The translations under genes were made by a program, and so were the position numbers. The notes below the pieces were generated by a model. The model ran no database searches. It was not told where the DNA came from and saw nothing but the letters and a program-made list of their open reading frames with translations. A DNA stretch of 64,000 nt, from the NCBI RefSeq assembly GCF_016031625.1, contig NZ_JACCHP010000021.1, positions 148,306 through 212,305 on the forward strand, in the 5' to 3' direction. The DNA is from Bradyrhizobium agreste (GTDB lineage Bacteria; Pseudomonadota; Alphaproteobacteria; Rhizobiales; Xanthobacteraceae). How positions within the stretch are numbered: the stretch's first letter is position 1; each line of letters opens with the position of its first letter. Below are positions 28,821 through 37,689 of this stretch, one piece after another.

Positions 28821-29031
28821 GCGAACTCCCATCCTCCCCTTCGCATGCGGCGAAGCGGCATGCGAACCGAGGTGGGGTGAAGCCGCGGCGAAGATCTAAA
28901 TCGCGAAGCGATGCGGTTTCGAGGGGTGCAGAAATCTCAGGCGCACTGAATGCGCCGAGAGACCGTCACCCCACCCCGCTCGCGCTGCGCGCGATCGACC
29001 CTCCTCCTCCAGGGGAGGGTAAGAGCTACGC
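28821..29031. repeat. CCCTCCCC-family element, tandem unit 2
   Basis: Second unit, about 90% identical by eye to unit 1 but lacking about 18 bases of its left hairpin (CTGGAGGGGGAGGATCGG). It ends AGGGTAAGAGCTACG, whose CTA is the stop codon of the adenosine kinase gene on the minus strand. The same bases end unit 1, so the duplicated unit included the end of that gene. Confidence 0.85.
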
Positions 29032-30036
29032 CGTCAACCCGCGCTGGTCGGCGAGCTCCTTCAGCGACACCTGGGGCCGCGCGCCGATGTGCTGGATGAT
29101 CTCGGCGGCAGCGAGCGCGCCGAGTTCGCCGCACTGCTTGTAGCCGAGATTGCGCGCGAGGCCGTAGAGGAAGCCGGCGGCGAACAGGTCGCCGGCGCCG
29201 GTGGTGTCGACCACCTTCTCCACCGGGAAGGCCGGCGCCGCGACGGCGTCTTCCGACGACACCACCATGCAACCCTTCTCGCTGCGGGTGACTACGCCGA
29301 GATTGACGTCGTTGCGCAGCTGCTTCAGCGCGGTGTCGAAGTCCGAGGTCATGTAGAGCGAGTGCAGCTCGGACTCGTTGGCGAACACGATGTCGACGGT
29401 GCCACCCCGCATCAACGAGAGAAACTCGTCGCGATAGCGGTCGACGCAGAAGGAATCCGACAGCGTCAGCGCCACCTTGCGCTTGGCGTCATGGGCAATC
29501 TTGGCCGCCTTGACGAAGGCTTCCTTGGCGTTCTTGGGGTCCCAGAGATAGCCTTCGAGATAGACGATGCCAGCGCCCGCAATCTCGGCCGGATCGATGT
29601 CCGCGGGCGACAGGTCCTGCGCCGCGCCGAGATAGGTGTTCATGGTGCGCTCGCCGTCGCCGGTGACCAGGATGTAGGAGCAGCCGGTGGCGGGGCCCTC
29701 CGTCGCGGCGGGCGTGTTGAAGGCAACGCCGGCGGCGCGGATGTCGTGCACGTAGAGCTTGCCGATCTGGTCGTCCTTGACCTTGCCGACGTAGGCGGCA
29801 CGTGCCCCCAGGCTTCCGATGCCGACGATGGTGTTGGCGGCCGAGCCGCCCGAGACTTCCGTGGCCGGACCCATATCCTTGTAGATGGCGGCCGCGCGCG
29901 CCTCGTCGATCAGCGACATGCTGCCCTTGGTCATGCCATGCTTGGCCAGAAAGGCCTCGTCGGTCCGAACCAGCACGTCGAACAGCGCGTTGCCGATGCC
30001 GAGAACGTCGTATTTCACGTCTTTCACGTCAGCCAT
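29026..30036 (-). CDS. Adenosine kinase, PfkB carbohydrate kinase family
   Basis: 336 residues. Phosphorylates adenosine (or a related nucleoside/sugar) with ATP. Seen: YDVLGIGNALFDVLVRTDE at the N-terminus, GGSAANTIVGIGSLGARAAYVGKV (substrate site), and DTTGAGDLFAAGFLYGLARN near the C-terminus, where the Asp is the catalytic base. This long-form PfkB enzyme is annotated as adenosine kinase across rhizobia. The gene ends inside the tandem palindromic element. It is divergent from murJ, with about 125 bases between them. Confidence 0.9.
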   Translation of the reverse strand: MADVKDVKYDVLGIGNALFDVLVRTDEAFLAKHGMTKGSMSLIDEARAAAIYKDMGPATEVSGGSAANTIVGIGSLGARAAYVGKVKDDQIGKLYVHDIRAAGVAFNTPAATEGPATGCSYILVTGDGERTMNTYLGAAQDLSPADIDPAEIAGAGIVYLEGYLWDPKNAKEAFVKAAKIAHDAKRKVALTLSDSFCVDRYRDEFLSLMRGGTVDIVFANESELHSLYMTSDFDTALKQLRNDVNLGVVTRSEKGCMVVSSEDAVAAPAFPVEKVVDTTGAGDLFAAGFLYGLARNLGYKQCGELGALAAAEIIQHIGARPQVSLKELADQRGLTA

Positions 30037-30161
30037 TCACCTTGATCCTGTTTGCCGGATTGCGATCTATACGGAAATCCGCTTCCTGTCGGCCTGAAAT
30101 CCAAGCTCGCGGCCTATCACGACCGGGCCTCGGCGGGCAAGCAACGGTGTTTTCGAGAGTA

Positions 30162-31697
30162 ATGATCCGCTCCTTCCTGACCGTCTCGACGGGAACGCTG
30201 GCCTCGCGCCTCCTGGGTTTTGCCCGCGATTCCCTGATTGCGGCGCTGCTCGGCACCGGCGCCGTGGCGGACGCGTTTCTGGCGGCGTTCCAGCTCGTCA
30301 ACGTGGTGCGGCGGCTGCTCAGCGAGGGCGCGCTGAACGCGGCGCTGATCCCGGCCTGGCTGCGGGTGCGGGACCGCGACGGGGTGGCGGAAGCCGCGGC
30401 GTTCGCCGGGCGTGTGCTCGGCACGGTCAGCGCGGCCCTGATCGCGATCTCGCTCCTGATCGCATTGTTGATGCCGTTGATCATGACGGTCATCGCGCCG
30501 GGATTCCTCGGCAGCGGCACGCTCGATCTCGCGGTTCAGAACGCGCGGCTGATGCTGCCCTATCTCGCCTTCGCCGGTCCCGTCACCGTGCTGATGGGAT
30601 TGCTCAATGCGCAGGGACGCTTCGCGCTGACGGCATTCTCGCCGCTGCTGTTCAACATTGCGCTGATCGCCGCGATCGCGATGCTGCTCGTCGGACGCGC
30701 AGACGCCGGCTTCGCCGCATGGATCCTGGCGGCGACCGTTGGTCTCGCCGGCCTGCTGCAACTCTTGATGCTGCTGTCGCAGCGAAGCGCGCGCCTTGCG
30801 ACACCGCTGCGCGTCAGCCTCGACAAGGAGATGCGCGGCTTCTTCGCCAAGGCGGTCCCCGGCATGATCGCAAGCTCGGGTCCGCAATGGCTGATGGTGG
30901 CCGGCGCGATCATCGCATCCGCGATGCCGTCCGCGGTGTCCTGGCTCTATTTCGCCAACCGCCTGATCGAGCTGCCGCTCGGCATCGTCGGCGTCGCCAT
31001 GGGCACGGTGCTGGTGCCGGAGCTGACGCGCGCCGTCGCTAGCTCCGATCGCGACGCGGTGGCACATGCCGAATCCCGCGCGCTGGAGCTTGCGGCCGGG
31101 CTGGCGCTGCCGGCCACCCTCGGCCTGATCGTCTTGGCCGAGCCGATCGTGCGGCTATTGTTCGAGCATGGTGCGTTCGGCGCGGCGGACAGCGCGGCGA
31201 CCGCGCACGCGCTGATGTGGCTGGCGCTGGGGCTACCGGCGCATGTGCTGATCAAGGCGCTGTCACCGGCGTTCTACGCCCGCAGCGACACGATGACGCC
31301 ACTCAAGGCCACCGCCGAAGGTGTTGTGGTTGCGGTCGCGCTGGCAGTTCTGCTCGGACATTTCTTCGGCGCGAGCGGGATCGCGGCGAGCATCGCGGCC
31401 GGCGCCTGGAGCAGCGCGCTCTCGCTGCTCCGAAAGGGCGCGCGCGAGTTCGGGTTCTCGATTGACGCCGGCGCCCGCAAGCGATTGCCGCGGATCGTGC
31501 TGGCCGCGATCGCCATGGGCGCCCTGCTCTGGCTGACCGCGGGATTGGTGCCGGCCGAGACCCATAGCTTGGTTAAATTCCTCGTGCTGGGTGTGCAGAT
31601 CGCGGCCGGGATCGCCGTCTACGGCCTGCTGCTGCAGATCCTCGGGGCCGCCTCCTGGCGCGAGGCGGTTAACGTGCTCAAACGACCGGCACGTTAG
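30162..31697 (+). CDS. murJ: Lipid II flippase MurJ
   Basis: Moves lipid II across the inner membrane for peptidoglycan synthesis. 511 residues with about fourteen hydrophobic segments. Seen: the N-terminal MIRSFLTVSTGTLASRLLGFARDSLIAALLGTG, AFQLVNVVRRLLSEGALNAALIP (MurJ has its essential Arg in this first part) and FAKAVPGMIASSGPQWLMVAGAIIAS. The start could also be the GTG at 30147; the open frame farther upstream belongs to the antisense of the adenosine kinase gene. It is followed by trpS 111 bases later; in many alphaproteobacteria murJ (mviN) precedes trpS, as here. Confidence 0.94.
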   Translation: MIRSFLTVSTGTLASRLLGFARDSLIAALLGTGAVADAFLAAFQLVNVVRRLLSEGALNAALIPAWLRVRDRDGVAEAAAFAGRVLGTVSAALIAISLLIALLMPLIMTVIAPGFLGSGTLDLAVQNARLMLPYLAFAGPVTVLMGLLNAQGRFALTAFSPLLFNIALIAAIAMLLVGRADAGFAAWILAATVGLAGLLQLLMLLSQRSARLATPLRVSLDKEMRGFFAKAVPGMIASSGPQWLMVAGAIIASAMPSAVSWLYFANRLIELPLGIVGVAMGTVLVPELTRAVASSDRDAVAHAESRALELAAGLALPATLGLIVLAEPIVRLLFEHGAFGAADSAATAHALMWLALGLPAHVLIKALSPAFYARSDTMTPLKATAEGVVVAVALAVLLGHFFGASGIAASIAAGAWSSALSLLRKGAREFGFSIDAGARKRLPRIVLAAIAMGALLWLTAGLVPAETHSLVKFLVLGVQIAAGIAVYGLLLQILGAASWREAVNVLKRPAR

Positions 31698-31808
31698 CGC
31701 GCTCGCGCGGAGGCTCTTCACCTCTCCCAAGGGGAGTGGTGGAATTGCCCTTGACGGGGCAGCGCCGCTGTTGGAAACGACGACCGAATACCTATGGGAA
31801 GGCTGACC

Positions 31809-32861
31809 ATGCCATTCGTTGAACGGGTCTTTTCGGGCGTCCAGCCGACGGGCAATCTGCACCTCGGCAATTACCTCGGCGCCATCGTCAACTTCGTGAA
31901 GATGCAGGAAACCCACAATTGCATCTATTGCGTCGTCGACATGCATGCGATCACGCAAGGGGTGGACGTCTGGGGCGGGCCGGTCGAGCTCGCGCGCAAC
32001 ACCCGCGAGGTGACCGCCGCGTTCATCGCCGCCGGCATCGATCCGAAGAAGCACATCGTGTTCAACCAGAGCCAGGTCTCCGGTCATGCCGAGCTCGCCT
32101 GGATCTTCAACTGCGTCGCGCGCACCGGCTGGCTCGACCGCATGACCCAGTTCAAGGAGAAGGCCGGCAAGAATCGCGAGAATGCCTCGGTCGGACTGTA
32201 CGACTATCCCGTGCTGATGGCCGCCGACATTCTGCTCTACCGCGCCACCCACGTTCCCGTGGGCGAGGACCAGAAGCAGCATCTCGAGCTCTCGCGCGAC
32301 ATCGCGCAGAAGTTCAACAACGACTTCGGCGACTCGATCCGCGCGCAGGGCACCAATGACGGGCTGTTCTTCCCGCTGCCGGAACCCCTGATCACGGGTC
32401 CGGCGACGCGCGTGATGAGCCTGCGCGACGGCACCAAGAAGATGTCGAAGTCGGACGCCTCCGACAATTCGCGCATCAATCTCACCGACGATGCCGACAC
32501 CATCGCGCAGAAGATCCGCAAGGCGAAGACCGATCCGGAGCCGCTGCCGACGGAAGAGAAGGGCCTGGACGCGCGGCCCGAGGCCGACAATCTCGTCGGC
32601 ATCTTCGCGGCGCTCTCCGGCCGTTCCAAGGCGGAGGTGCTGCGCGATTTCGGCGGCGGCCAGTTCTCCAGCTTCAAGAACGCGCTGGCGGAGCTGTGCG
32701 TGACAAAACTCGCGCCAATCGCCGGCGAGATGAAGCGCCTCGTCGCCGATCCCGGCCATATCGACGCGATTCTGAACGAGGGATCCGACCGGGCGCGCGC
32801 GATCGCCGACGAGACCATGAAGCTCTCCAAGGACATCGTCGGCTTCATCCGCCGGCGCTAA
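31809..32861 (+). CDS. trpS: Tryptophan--tRNA ligase
   Basis: Class I aminoacyl-tRNA synthetase that charges tRNA-Trp. 350 residues from the ATG at 31809, with GGAAGG 6 bases upstream. Seen: FSGVQPTGNLHLGNYLGAI, which contains the HIGH-like motif (HLGN), then DMHAIT, the tryptophan-site segment YPVLMAADILLYRATHVPVGEDQKQHLEL, and the KMSKS motif (KKMSKSD). Longer than the ~330 residues of E. coli TrpS but normal for alphaproteobacteria. Confidence 0.97.
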   Translation: MPFVERVFSGVQPTGNLHLGNYLGAIVNFVKMQETHNCIYCVVDMHAITQGVDVWGGPVELARNTREVTAAFIAAGIDPKKHIVFNQSQVSGHAELAWIFNCVARTGWLDRMTQFKEKAGKNRENASVGLYDYPVLMAADILLYRATHVPVGEDQKQHLELSRDIAQKFNNDFGDSIRAQGTNDGLFFPLPEPLITGPATRVMSLRDGTKKMSKSDASDNSRINLTDDADTIAQKIRKAKTDPEPLPTEEKGLDARPEADNLVGIFAALSGRSKAEVLRDFGGGQFSSFKNALAELCVTKLAPIAGEMKRLVADPGHIDAILNEGSDRARAIADETMKLSKDIVGFIRRR

Positions 32862-32966
32862 GGCGTCATCGCAAGACCGGCTGGCGCCATGGCGCCGGCC
32901 GCTTCGCCTCTCCCAAACATTGCGGGAGTGTGGCAGCATGCTTCCCGTGCACAATCCGGGACATGC

Positions 32967-33461
32967 ATGACCAGCAAGCGACTTTGCTACGAGCCGGGTC
33001 ACAAGCCCAAATGCCTCGTCATCGTCGACGACAGCGCCGAATGGGATCGCGCCGTCTATTACGCCGCCCGCTGGGCGATCCGCGCCGGCGGCGGCGTGGT
33101 CATGCTGCGCATCATCGAGCCGGAGCAGCAGAGCCAGGAATGGCTCGGCGTCGCCGACATCATGCGCGCCGAGGCGCAGGAAGCTGCCGAGGCCGCGCTC
33201 GACCGCGCCGCGGGCAGAGCCAACGGCATCGCCGCGATCACGCCGGAACGGGTGATCCGCGAAGGTGAGGCGTTGGAGCAGCTGCTCGCTGTGATCGACG
33301 AGGACCCCGATATCGCCATGCTGGTGCTCGCCGCCAATCCCGGCGCGGAAGGGCCGGGACCTCTGGTCACGCTGCTCGCAAATGCGCTCGGCACGTTCCC
33401 GGTGCCGGTGACGATCATCTCGGGCGCGCTGAGCGACCAGAGCGTGGATTCGCTGTCGTAG
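32967..33461 (+). CDS. Universal stress protein family
   Basis: 164 residues. UspA-fold protein: KCLVIVDDSAEWDRAVYYAARWAIRAGGGVVMLRII is the beta1-alpha1-beta2 start, and the end has DIAMLVLAANPGAEGPGPLVTLLANAL followed by FPVPVTIISG. The usual G-2x-G-9x-G(S/T) ATP motif is only partly present, so ATP binding is uncertain. It lies between trpS and nfu; in relatives this order (murJ, trpS, usp, nfu) appears conserved (recollection). Confidence 0.88.
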   Translation: MTSKRLCYEPGHKPKCLVIVDDSAEWDRAVYYAARWAIRAGGGVVMLRIIEPEQQSQEWLGVADIMRAEAQEAAEAALDRAAGRANGIAAITPERVIREGEALEQLLAVIDEDPDIAMLVLAANPGAEGPGPLVTLLANALGTFPVPVTIISGALSDQSVDSLS

Positions 33462-33473
33462 CGGCGGTGCCTC

Positions 33474-33660
33474 TTACCCTCCCCTGGAGGGACCCTGGAG
33501 GGGGGAGGGTCGGCTCACATCTGAACGCAGCCAAGATGAGAGACGGGGTGGGGTGACGGTCTCTCCTCATCCAACAGTGCCCGTGTGGAGAGATCACCCC
33601 GCCCCGCTCGCGCTGCGCGCGATCGACCCTCCCCCTCCAGGGCCCTCCAGGGGAGGGTAA
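33474..33660. repeat. CCCTCCCC-family palindromic element with expanded arms
   Basis: Outer arms: TTACCCTCCCCTGGAGGGACC...GGAGGG at left, CCCTCCAGGGCCCTCCAGGGGAGGGTAA at right. Each arm carries an extra CCCTGGAGG or CCCTCCAGG copy, so both arms were expanded in the same way. Inner TGACGGTCTCTCC and TCACCCCGCCCCGCTCGCGC match the copies at 17690 and 28592. Confidence 0.85.
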
Positions 33661-33792
33661 GTAAGAAGGCCGCTAACCCGCTGAAATGACACCAGAACGC
33701 CGTTCCGACCCCTTGACCGTGCGTTCCCCATCGCCATCTGCTAGGGGATAGAGCACGCGCCGGCCTTGAACCGGCGACGTCTGGAGAAACCC

Positions 33793-34362
33793 ATGTTCAT
33801 TCAAACCGAAGCCACCCCCAATCCCGCCACGCTGAAGTTCATTCCCGGCCGCGTCGTAGTCGATGGCGGCCCGATGGAGTTTGCGAGCCGCGAATCGGCG
33901 GCGCGTTCTCCGCTCGCCGAAAAGCTGTTCGACGTGCCGGGCGTCACCGGCGTGTTCTACGGATCGGACTTCATCACCGTGACCAAAGCGAGCGGCGAAT
34001 GGCAGCAGCTCAAGCCGGCGATCCTCGGGGCCATCATGGAGCACTACATGTCGGGGGCGCCGCTGCTTGCCGACGGCACGGTCACGAGCGAGGCCGATCT
34101 CGACGACCAGGACGAGTTCTTCGACGAGGCCGACGCCGAGACCGTCGACGTGATCAAGGACCTGATCGAGACTCGCGTGCGGCCCGCCGTCGCCAATGAC
34201 GGCGGCGACATCACCTTTCGCGGCTTCAAGGACGGTATCGTCTATCTCAACATGAAGGGCGCCTGCTCCGGCTGCCCGTCATCGACGGCGACGCTCCAGC
34301 ACGGCATCCAGAACCTGCTCCGGCACTTCGTGCCTGACGTGGTCGAAGTCCGGCCGATGTAA
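33793..34362 (+). CDS. Nfu-type iron-sulfur cluster scaffold/carrier
   Basis: 189 residues. N-terminal Nfu_N domain (MFIQTEATPNPATLKFIPGR...FDVPGVTGVFYGSDFITVTK) joined to a NifU C-terminal domain with KDLIETRVRPAVANDGGDI and the cluster-binding Cys pair in GACSGCPSS (Cys158 and Cys161). Same two-domain form as mitochondrial NFU1 and alphaproteobacterial Nfu, which pass [4Fe-4S] clusters to target enzymes. CTGGAGA ribosome-binding site. Convergent with asd, 7 bases apart. Confidence 0.95.
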   Translation: MFIQTEATPNPATLKFIPGRVVVDGGPMEFASRESAARSPLAEKLFDVPGVTGVFYGSDFITVTKASGEWQQLKPAILGAIMEHYMSGAPLLADGTVTSEADLDDQDEFFDEADAETVDVIKDLIETRVRPAVANDGGDITFRGFKDGIVYLNMKGACSGCPSSTATLQHGIQNLLRHFVPDVVEVRPM

Positions 34363-34369
34363 GCGCCGT

Positions 34370-35404
34370 TCACGCCGCCTTCTGCTTCGCGGTGATCAGC
34401 TTGCGGTTGATCAAAACTTCCGCGATCTGGATCGCGTTGAGGGCGGCGCCCTTGCGTAAGTTATCGGACACGCACCAGAGCACGAGGCCGTTCTCCACCG
34501 TCGCGTCCTCGCGGATGCGGCTGATGTAAGTCGCGTCCTCGCCGGCCGCCTCGTAGGGTGTCGCGTAGCCGCCGGGCTCCTGCTTGTCGATCACGAGGCA
34601 GCCCGGCGCCTTGCGCAGGATCTCGCGCGCATCGTCCGCACTGATCGGATTCTCGAACTCGATGTTGACGGCCTCGGAATGGCCGACGAACACGGGCACG
34701 CGCACGCAGGTGGCGGAGAGCTTGATCTTGGGATCCAGGATCTTCTTGGTCTCCGCCATCATCTTCCACTCTTCCTTGGTGTAGCCGTCCTCCATGAAGA
34801 CGTCGATGTGGGGGATGACGTTGAAGGCGATGCGCTTGGGGAATTTCTTCGCGACCAGTTCGTCGTTGGTGTAGACGGCCTTGGTCTGCGAGAACAATTC
34901 GTCCATCGCGTCCTTGCCGGCGCCCGATACCGACTGATAGGTCGAGACCACGACGCGCTTGATCGTCGCCTTGTCGTGCAACGGCTTGAGCGCGACGACG
35001 AGCTGCGCGGTCGAGCAGTTCGGGTTGGCGATGATGTTCTTCTTCTTGAAGCCTTCGGTCGCGGCCGCATTCACCTCGGGCACGATCAGCGGCACATCCG
35101 GATCCATGCGCCAGGCCGAGGAATTGTCGATCACCACAGCGCCGGCGGCGCCGATCTTCGGCGACCATTCCTTCGACACCGCTCCCCCCGCTGACATCAG
35201 GCAGATGTCGACGTCGGAGAAGTCGTAATGCTCGAGCGCTTTGACCTTCAGGGTGCGGTCGCCGTAGGAGACCTCGACGCCGACGCTGCGGCGTGAGGCC
35301 AGGGCCACAACCTCGTCCGCGGGAAATTTGCGCTCATCCAGGATGTTGAGCATTTCCCGACCGACATTGCCGGTCGCGCCGACGACTGCGACTTTGTAAC
35401 CCAT
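34370..35404 (-). CDS. asd: Aspartate-semialdehyde dehydrogenase
   Basis: NADPH-dependent reductase that makes aspartate semialdehyde, the branch point for lysine, diaminopimelate, threonine and methionine. 344 residues. Seen: VAVVGATGNVGREMLNIL for the nucleotide site, the catalytic Cys130 in IIANPNCSTAQ, and the catalytic His in the segment around GHSEAVNIEFENPIS. It stands alone with the stop 7 bases from that of nfu. Confidence 0.96.
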   Translation of the reverse strand: MGYKVAVVGATGNVGREMLNILDERKFPADEVVALASRRSVGVEVSYGDRTLKVKALEHYDFSDVDICLMSAGGAVSKEWSPKIGAAGAVVIDNSSAWRMDPDVPLIVPEVNAAATEGFKKKNIIANPNCSTAQLVVALKPLHDKATIKRVVVSTYQSVSGAGKDAMDELFSQTKAVYTNDELVAKKFPKRIAFNVIPHIDVFMEDGYTKEEWKMMAETKKILDPKIKLSATCVRVPVFVGHSEAVNIEFENPISADDAREILRKAPGCLVIDKQEPGGYATPYEAAGEDATYISRIREDATVENGLVLWCVSDNLRKGAALNAIQIAEVLINRKLITAKQKAA

Positions 35405-35520
35405 CGTTCACTCTCCGATGAAAAAGCCCGTTCCCGAAGCTGACGCTTAAACAGGAAGAGCAGCGCTTCTATGCGAGAACCGGCCTCAAGACAACGTGGG
35501 ACCCTGCCTGAAGGCCGTGG

Positions 35521-36309
35521 ATGCAGTCGCCTGAGGCCAGCACGGCCGTTAGCCCTACCCAGATCCAGCTGACGCTCTTGGCCGTCGCCGACGAGGTGGT
35601 CGGCACGCTGGCGCATCTGATCGCCTATGTGGGGGCGCTCGCCCTGTTTGCCATCCTCGCCCTCGCAGGCCTCGGACAGCTGCCTGACCTCCGGGGCGAT
35701 GGTCCCGCGGACGGACCGGGCTGGAGCATCGCCGACCGCTCGCACCCGGCCTTCGCCGTTAGTCGGACCGATTCGTCAGAGAAACCAGCCTCTTACACCA
35801 TCCTTCGGCATCCCGAAGGCGGCCGCAGGGACGTGCTGCGCTGGACCGACATGGCGGACAAGCCGGTGGCCGAACTCGAGATCTACCGCCAAGGCGCCGA
35901 ATTCGACGTGACACGGCCGGCGGCCGCGGGTCTGGCCGATCGGATGGGTTTGGGTACAGATGCCCCGTTCGAGCAGGCCGGCCTGATCGACACCAAATTC
36001 GGCCCCGTTGCCCTGTTCCGGCCGGTCGGCGCGGCGGAGGGGACGCGGGCCTGCCTCGGCTATCTCAAGCGCTACGAGGAGCCGGGCTTGCAGATCTCCG
36101 GCTTCTCCTGCCAGGGCGACAGTTTGCCCGCCCGCCGCGCGGCGATCGCCTGCACTTTGAACCGGCTGACACTGCTGGCCTCGGGCAACGAGCCCAGGCT
36201 GGCGGAATTGTTCGCCCATGCCGAGCTCAGGCGCCGTGGCTGCGACCTGAAGGGTTCGCCGGACTGGCTGCTGGGCGCCGCGAACGCGCAATTGCGCGGA
36301 GCGCTTTGA
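35521..36309 (+). CDS. Membrane-anchored protein of unknown function
   Basis: 262 residues. N-terminal cytoplasmic helix of about 25 residues, then one membrane segment (LIAYVGALALFAILALAGLGQL), then a ~200-residue soluble region, probably periplasmic. That part contains TILRHPEGGRRDVLRW, AGLIDTKFGPVALFRPVG and CLGYLKRYEEPGLQISGFSCQG; its four Cys could form disulfides. It ends with CDLKGSPDWLLGAANAQLRGAL. I recognise it only as a conserved hypothetical of rhizobia. It is divergent from asd. Confidence 0.75.
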   Translation: MQSPEASTAVSPTQIQLTLLAVADEVVGTLAHLIAYVGALALFAILALAGLGQLPDLRGDGPADGPGWSIADRSHPAFAVSRTDSSEKPASYTILRHPEGGRRDVLRWTDMADKPVAELEIYRQGAEFDVTRPAAAGLADRMGLGTDAPFEQAGLIDTKFGPVALFRPVGAAEGTRACLGYLKRYEEPGLQISGFSCQGDSLPARRAAIACTLNRLTLLASGNEPRLAELFAHAELRRRGCDLKGSPDWLLGAANAQLRGAL

Positions 36310-36479
36310 CCTGCATCAAGGATTCTGCATCAAGCTCAAGTGGCTGGTTTGCATGCAACTTTTGCCGGCGCGCTCGATTATTCCGAGCTGGTGTGACCCA
36401 ATTGACCTAGTTGCGTCCGCCCCGGCCGGGCTAGTATGGGGTGAAATCGACTGGCGGCCTGCCGCCTGAAGGGGACGTG

Positions 36480-36866
36480 ATGAGCTTGAAATTTTCTGCC
36501 GCGAACAAACTGGCGACATTGCTTGCGGCGGGCGCCGCAATTGCCATCGCGTTCGCGACCCCGGCTTCCGCCGAAACCCGGACCAAGCAGCGCTATGACG
36601 AGCGCGGTCGGCCCTATTACGGCCCGAGCGGTCCCAACGCGATCTACCAGCAGGGCCGCACCCGCATCTATGTGAGCAAGCGCTCCTGGCTCGACGGCGG
36701 CACCGAGGTCAATCCGGGCGACCGCAAGTTCACCGACTACGCCTTCCCGCCGGCGGTGGGCTATCCGTCCTTCGCCCGCGAGAACCTCAACCGTCCGATC
36801 GACCGCCAGCCGCTCTCGCCTCCGCAGGATGTCGGCGGCTATCCGCAGAACTTCCCGCTGTACTGA
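36480..36866 (+). CDS. Small secreted protein of unknown function
   Basis: 128 residues from the ATG at 36480, with AAGGGG 6 bases upstream. Clear signal peptide (KFSAANKLATLLAAGAAIAIAFATPASAE, cleavage after ASA). The mature ~100 residues are rich in Arg, Tyr, Pro and Gly, with RYDERGRPYYGPSGPNAIYQQGRTRIYVSKRSWLDGG and PQDVGGYPQNFPLY at the end. Not recognised as a named family. Followed by its own terminator. Confidence 0.8.
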   Translation: MSLKFSAANKLATLLAAGAAIAIAFATPASAETRTKQRYDERGRPYYGPSGPNAIYQQGRTRIYVSKRSWLDGGTEVNPGDRKFTDYAFPPAVGYPSFARENLNRPIDRQPLSPPQDVGGYPQNFPLY

Positions 36867-36886
36867 GGCGGGGAGCGATCCGAATC

Positions 36887-36917
36887 AAAATGGCCGGGCT
36901 TACGCTCGGCCATTTTT
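36887..36917 (+). terminator. Rho-independent terminator, probably bidirectional
   Basis: AAAATGGCCG pairs with CGGCCATTTTT across a loop of about 10 bases, 20 bases past the stop of the small secreted protein. A-run on one side and T-run on the other let it also serve the convergent acetyltransferase gene. Confidence 0.85.
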
Positions 36918-36940
36918 GTTTTTCACGAGATGCCTTCGCC

Positions 36941-37576
36941 TCACGCGTTCGCGGCCGGATCGTAACGCCGGCAAAATTCTTCGATGGCCTCGGAGCGGAA
37001 ATCAGCGAGGCGCTCGAAGATCAGCGCATCCGGCCAATCCCACCAGGCGATGCGGCGCAGGCTTGCCGCAACGGAATCGTCGAAGCGCTTGCGGATCGGA
37101 CGGGCGGGAACGCCGCCAACGATGGTATAGGGCTCGACATCGCGGCTGACGACCGCGCCGGCGGCGATCACCGCGCCGTCGCCGACGCTCACGCCCGGCA
37201 GCAGGATGGCGGCGTGGCCGATCCAGACGTCGTTGCCGACGATCACCCGGTCGCCGCGCCTACCTGCGAAAAAGTCGCGGTCGCGCGTCGCGCCCGCCTC
37301 GTAATATTCGGGGACATAGGTGAAGCGGTGCTGGGACGGACGGCCCATCGGGTGGTTCGGTGCGCCGATCCGCACCGAATTGGCGATTGCCGTGAACTTG
37401 CCGATCACGGCATCGGCGACGTCGCAATTCTCGCCGAGATAGGAATAGTCGCCGAGCGAGGCATATTCGATGCGCGTGTCCGCGAGCACCTCGCAGCGGC
37501 GCCCGATCTGCGCCTCGCGCAGGCGCACCGTCTCATGGATGACGGTTTCCGCGATCTTGGGGCGGGATGCATCCAT
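36941..37576 (-). CDS. Hexapeptide-repeat acetyltransferase (DapH/PhnO-type family)
   Basis: 211 residues. Left-handed beta-helix made of hexapeptide repeats: VRLREAQIGRRCEVLADTRIEYASLGDYSYLGENCDVADAVIGKF, then after a loop (GAPNHPMGRPSQHRFTYVPEYY) a second set, VIVGNDVWIGHAAILLPGVSVGDGAVIAAGAVV. His in the NHPMGRPSQHRFTY loop is the expected catalytic base. The loop matches the phosphonate-linked transferase family (TIGR03308 type), but no phn gene is nearby. Acyl donor likely acetyl-CoA; acceptor unknown. Confidence 0.88.
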   Translation of the reverse strand: MDASRPKIAETVIHETVRLREAQIGRRCEVLADTRIEYASLGDYSYLGENCDVADAVIGKFTAIANSVRIGAPNHPMGRPSQHRFTYVPEYYEAGATRDRDFFAGRRGDRVIVGNDVWIGHAAILLPGVSVGDGAVIAAGAVVSRDVEPYTIVGGVPARPIRKRFDDSVAASLRRIAWWDWPDALIFERLADFRSEAIEEFCRRYDPAANA

Positions 37577-37594
37577 GAGACAGCTCCGAGTGCC

Positions 37595-37677
37595 GTAGCC
37601 CGGATGGAGCGAAGCGTAATCCGGGAAGATCTATCCGCAGGGCGAACCCGGATTTCGCTACGCTCCATCCGGGCTAC
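37595..37677. repeat. Double palindrome, GTAGCCCGGATGGAGCG family
   Basis: GTAGCCCGGATGGAGCGAAGCG at the left end and CGCTACGCTCCATCCGGGCTAC at the right end are inverted copies; each also carries a partial internal match (ATCCGGG). It sits upstream of the acetyltransferase gene and just past the end of leuB. A single short copy lies at 24974-25008. Confidence 0.85.
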
Positions 37678-37689
37678 GATTCTGCCGCC

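Noticed and set aside
17690..33660. Regularly spaced CCCTCCCC repeats considered as CRISPR-like
   Set aside because: Copies are far apart, palindromic and of different lengths, with no spacer series or cas genes.
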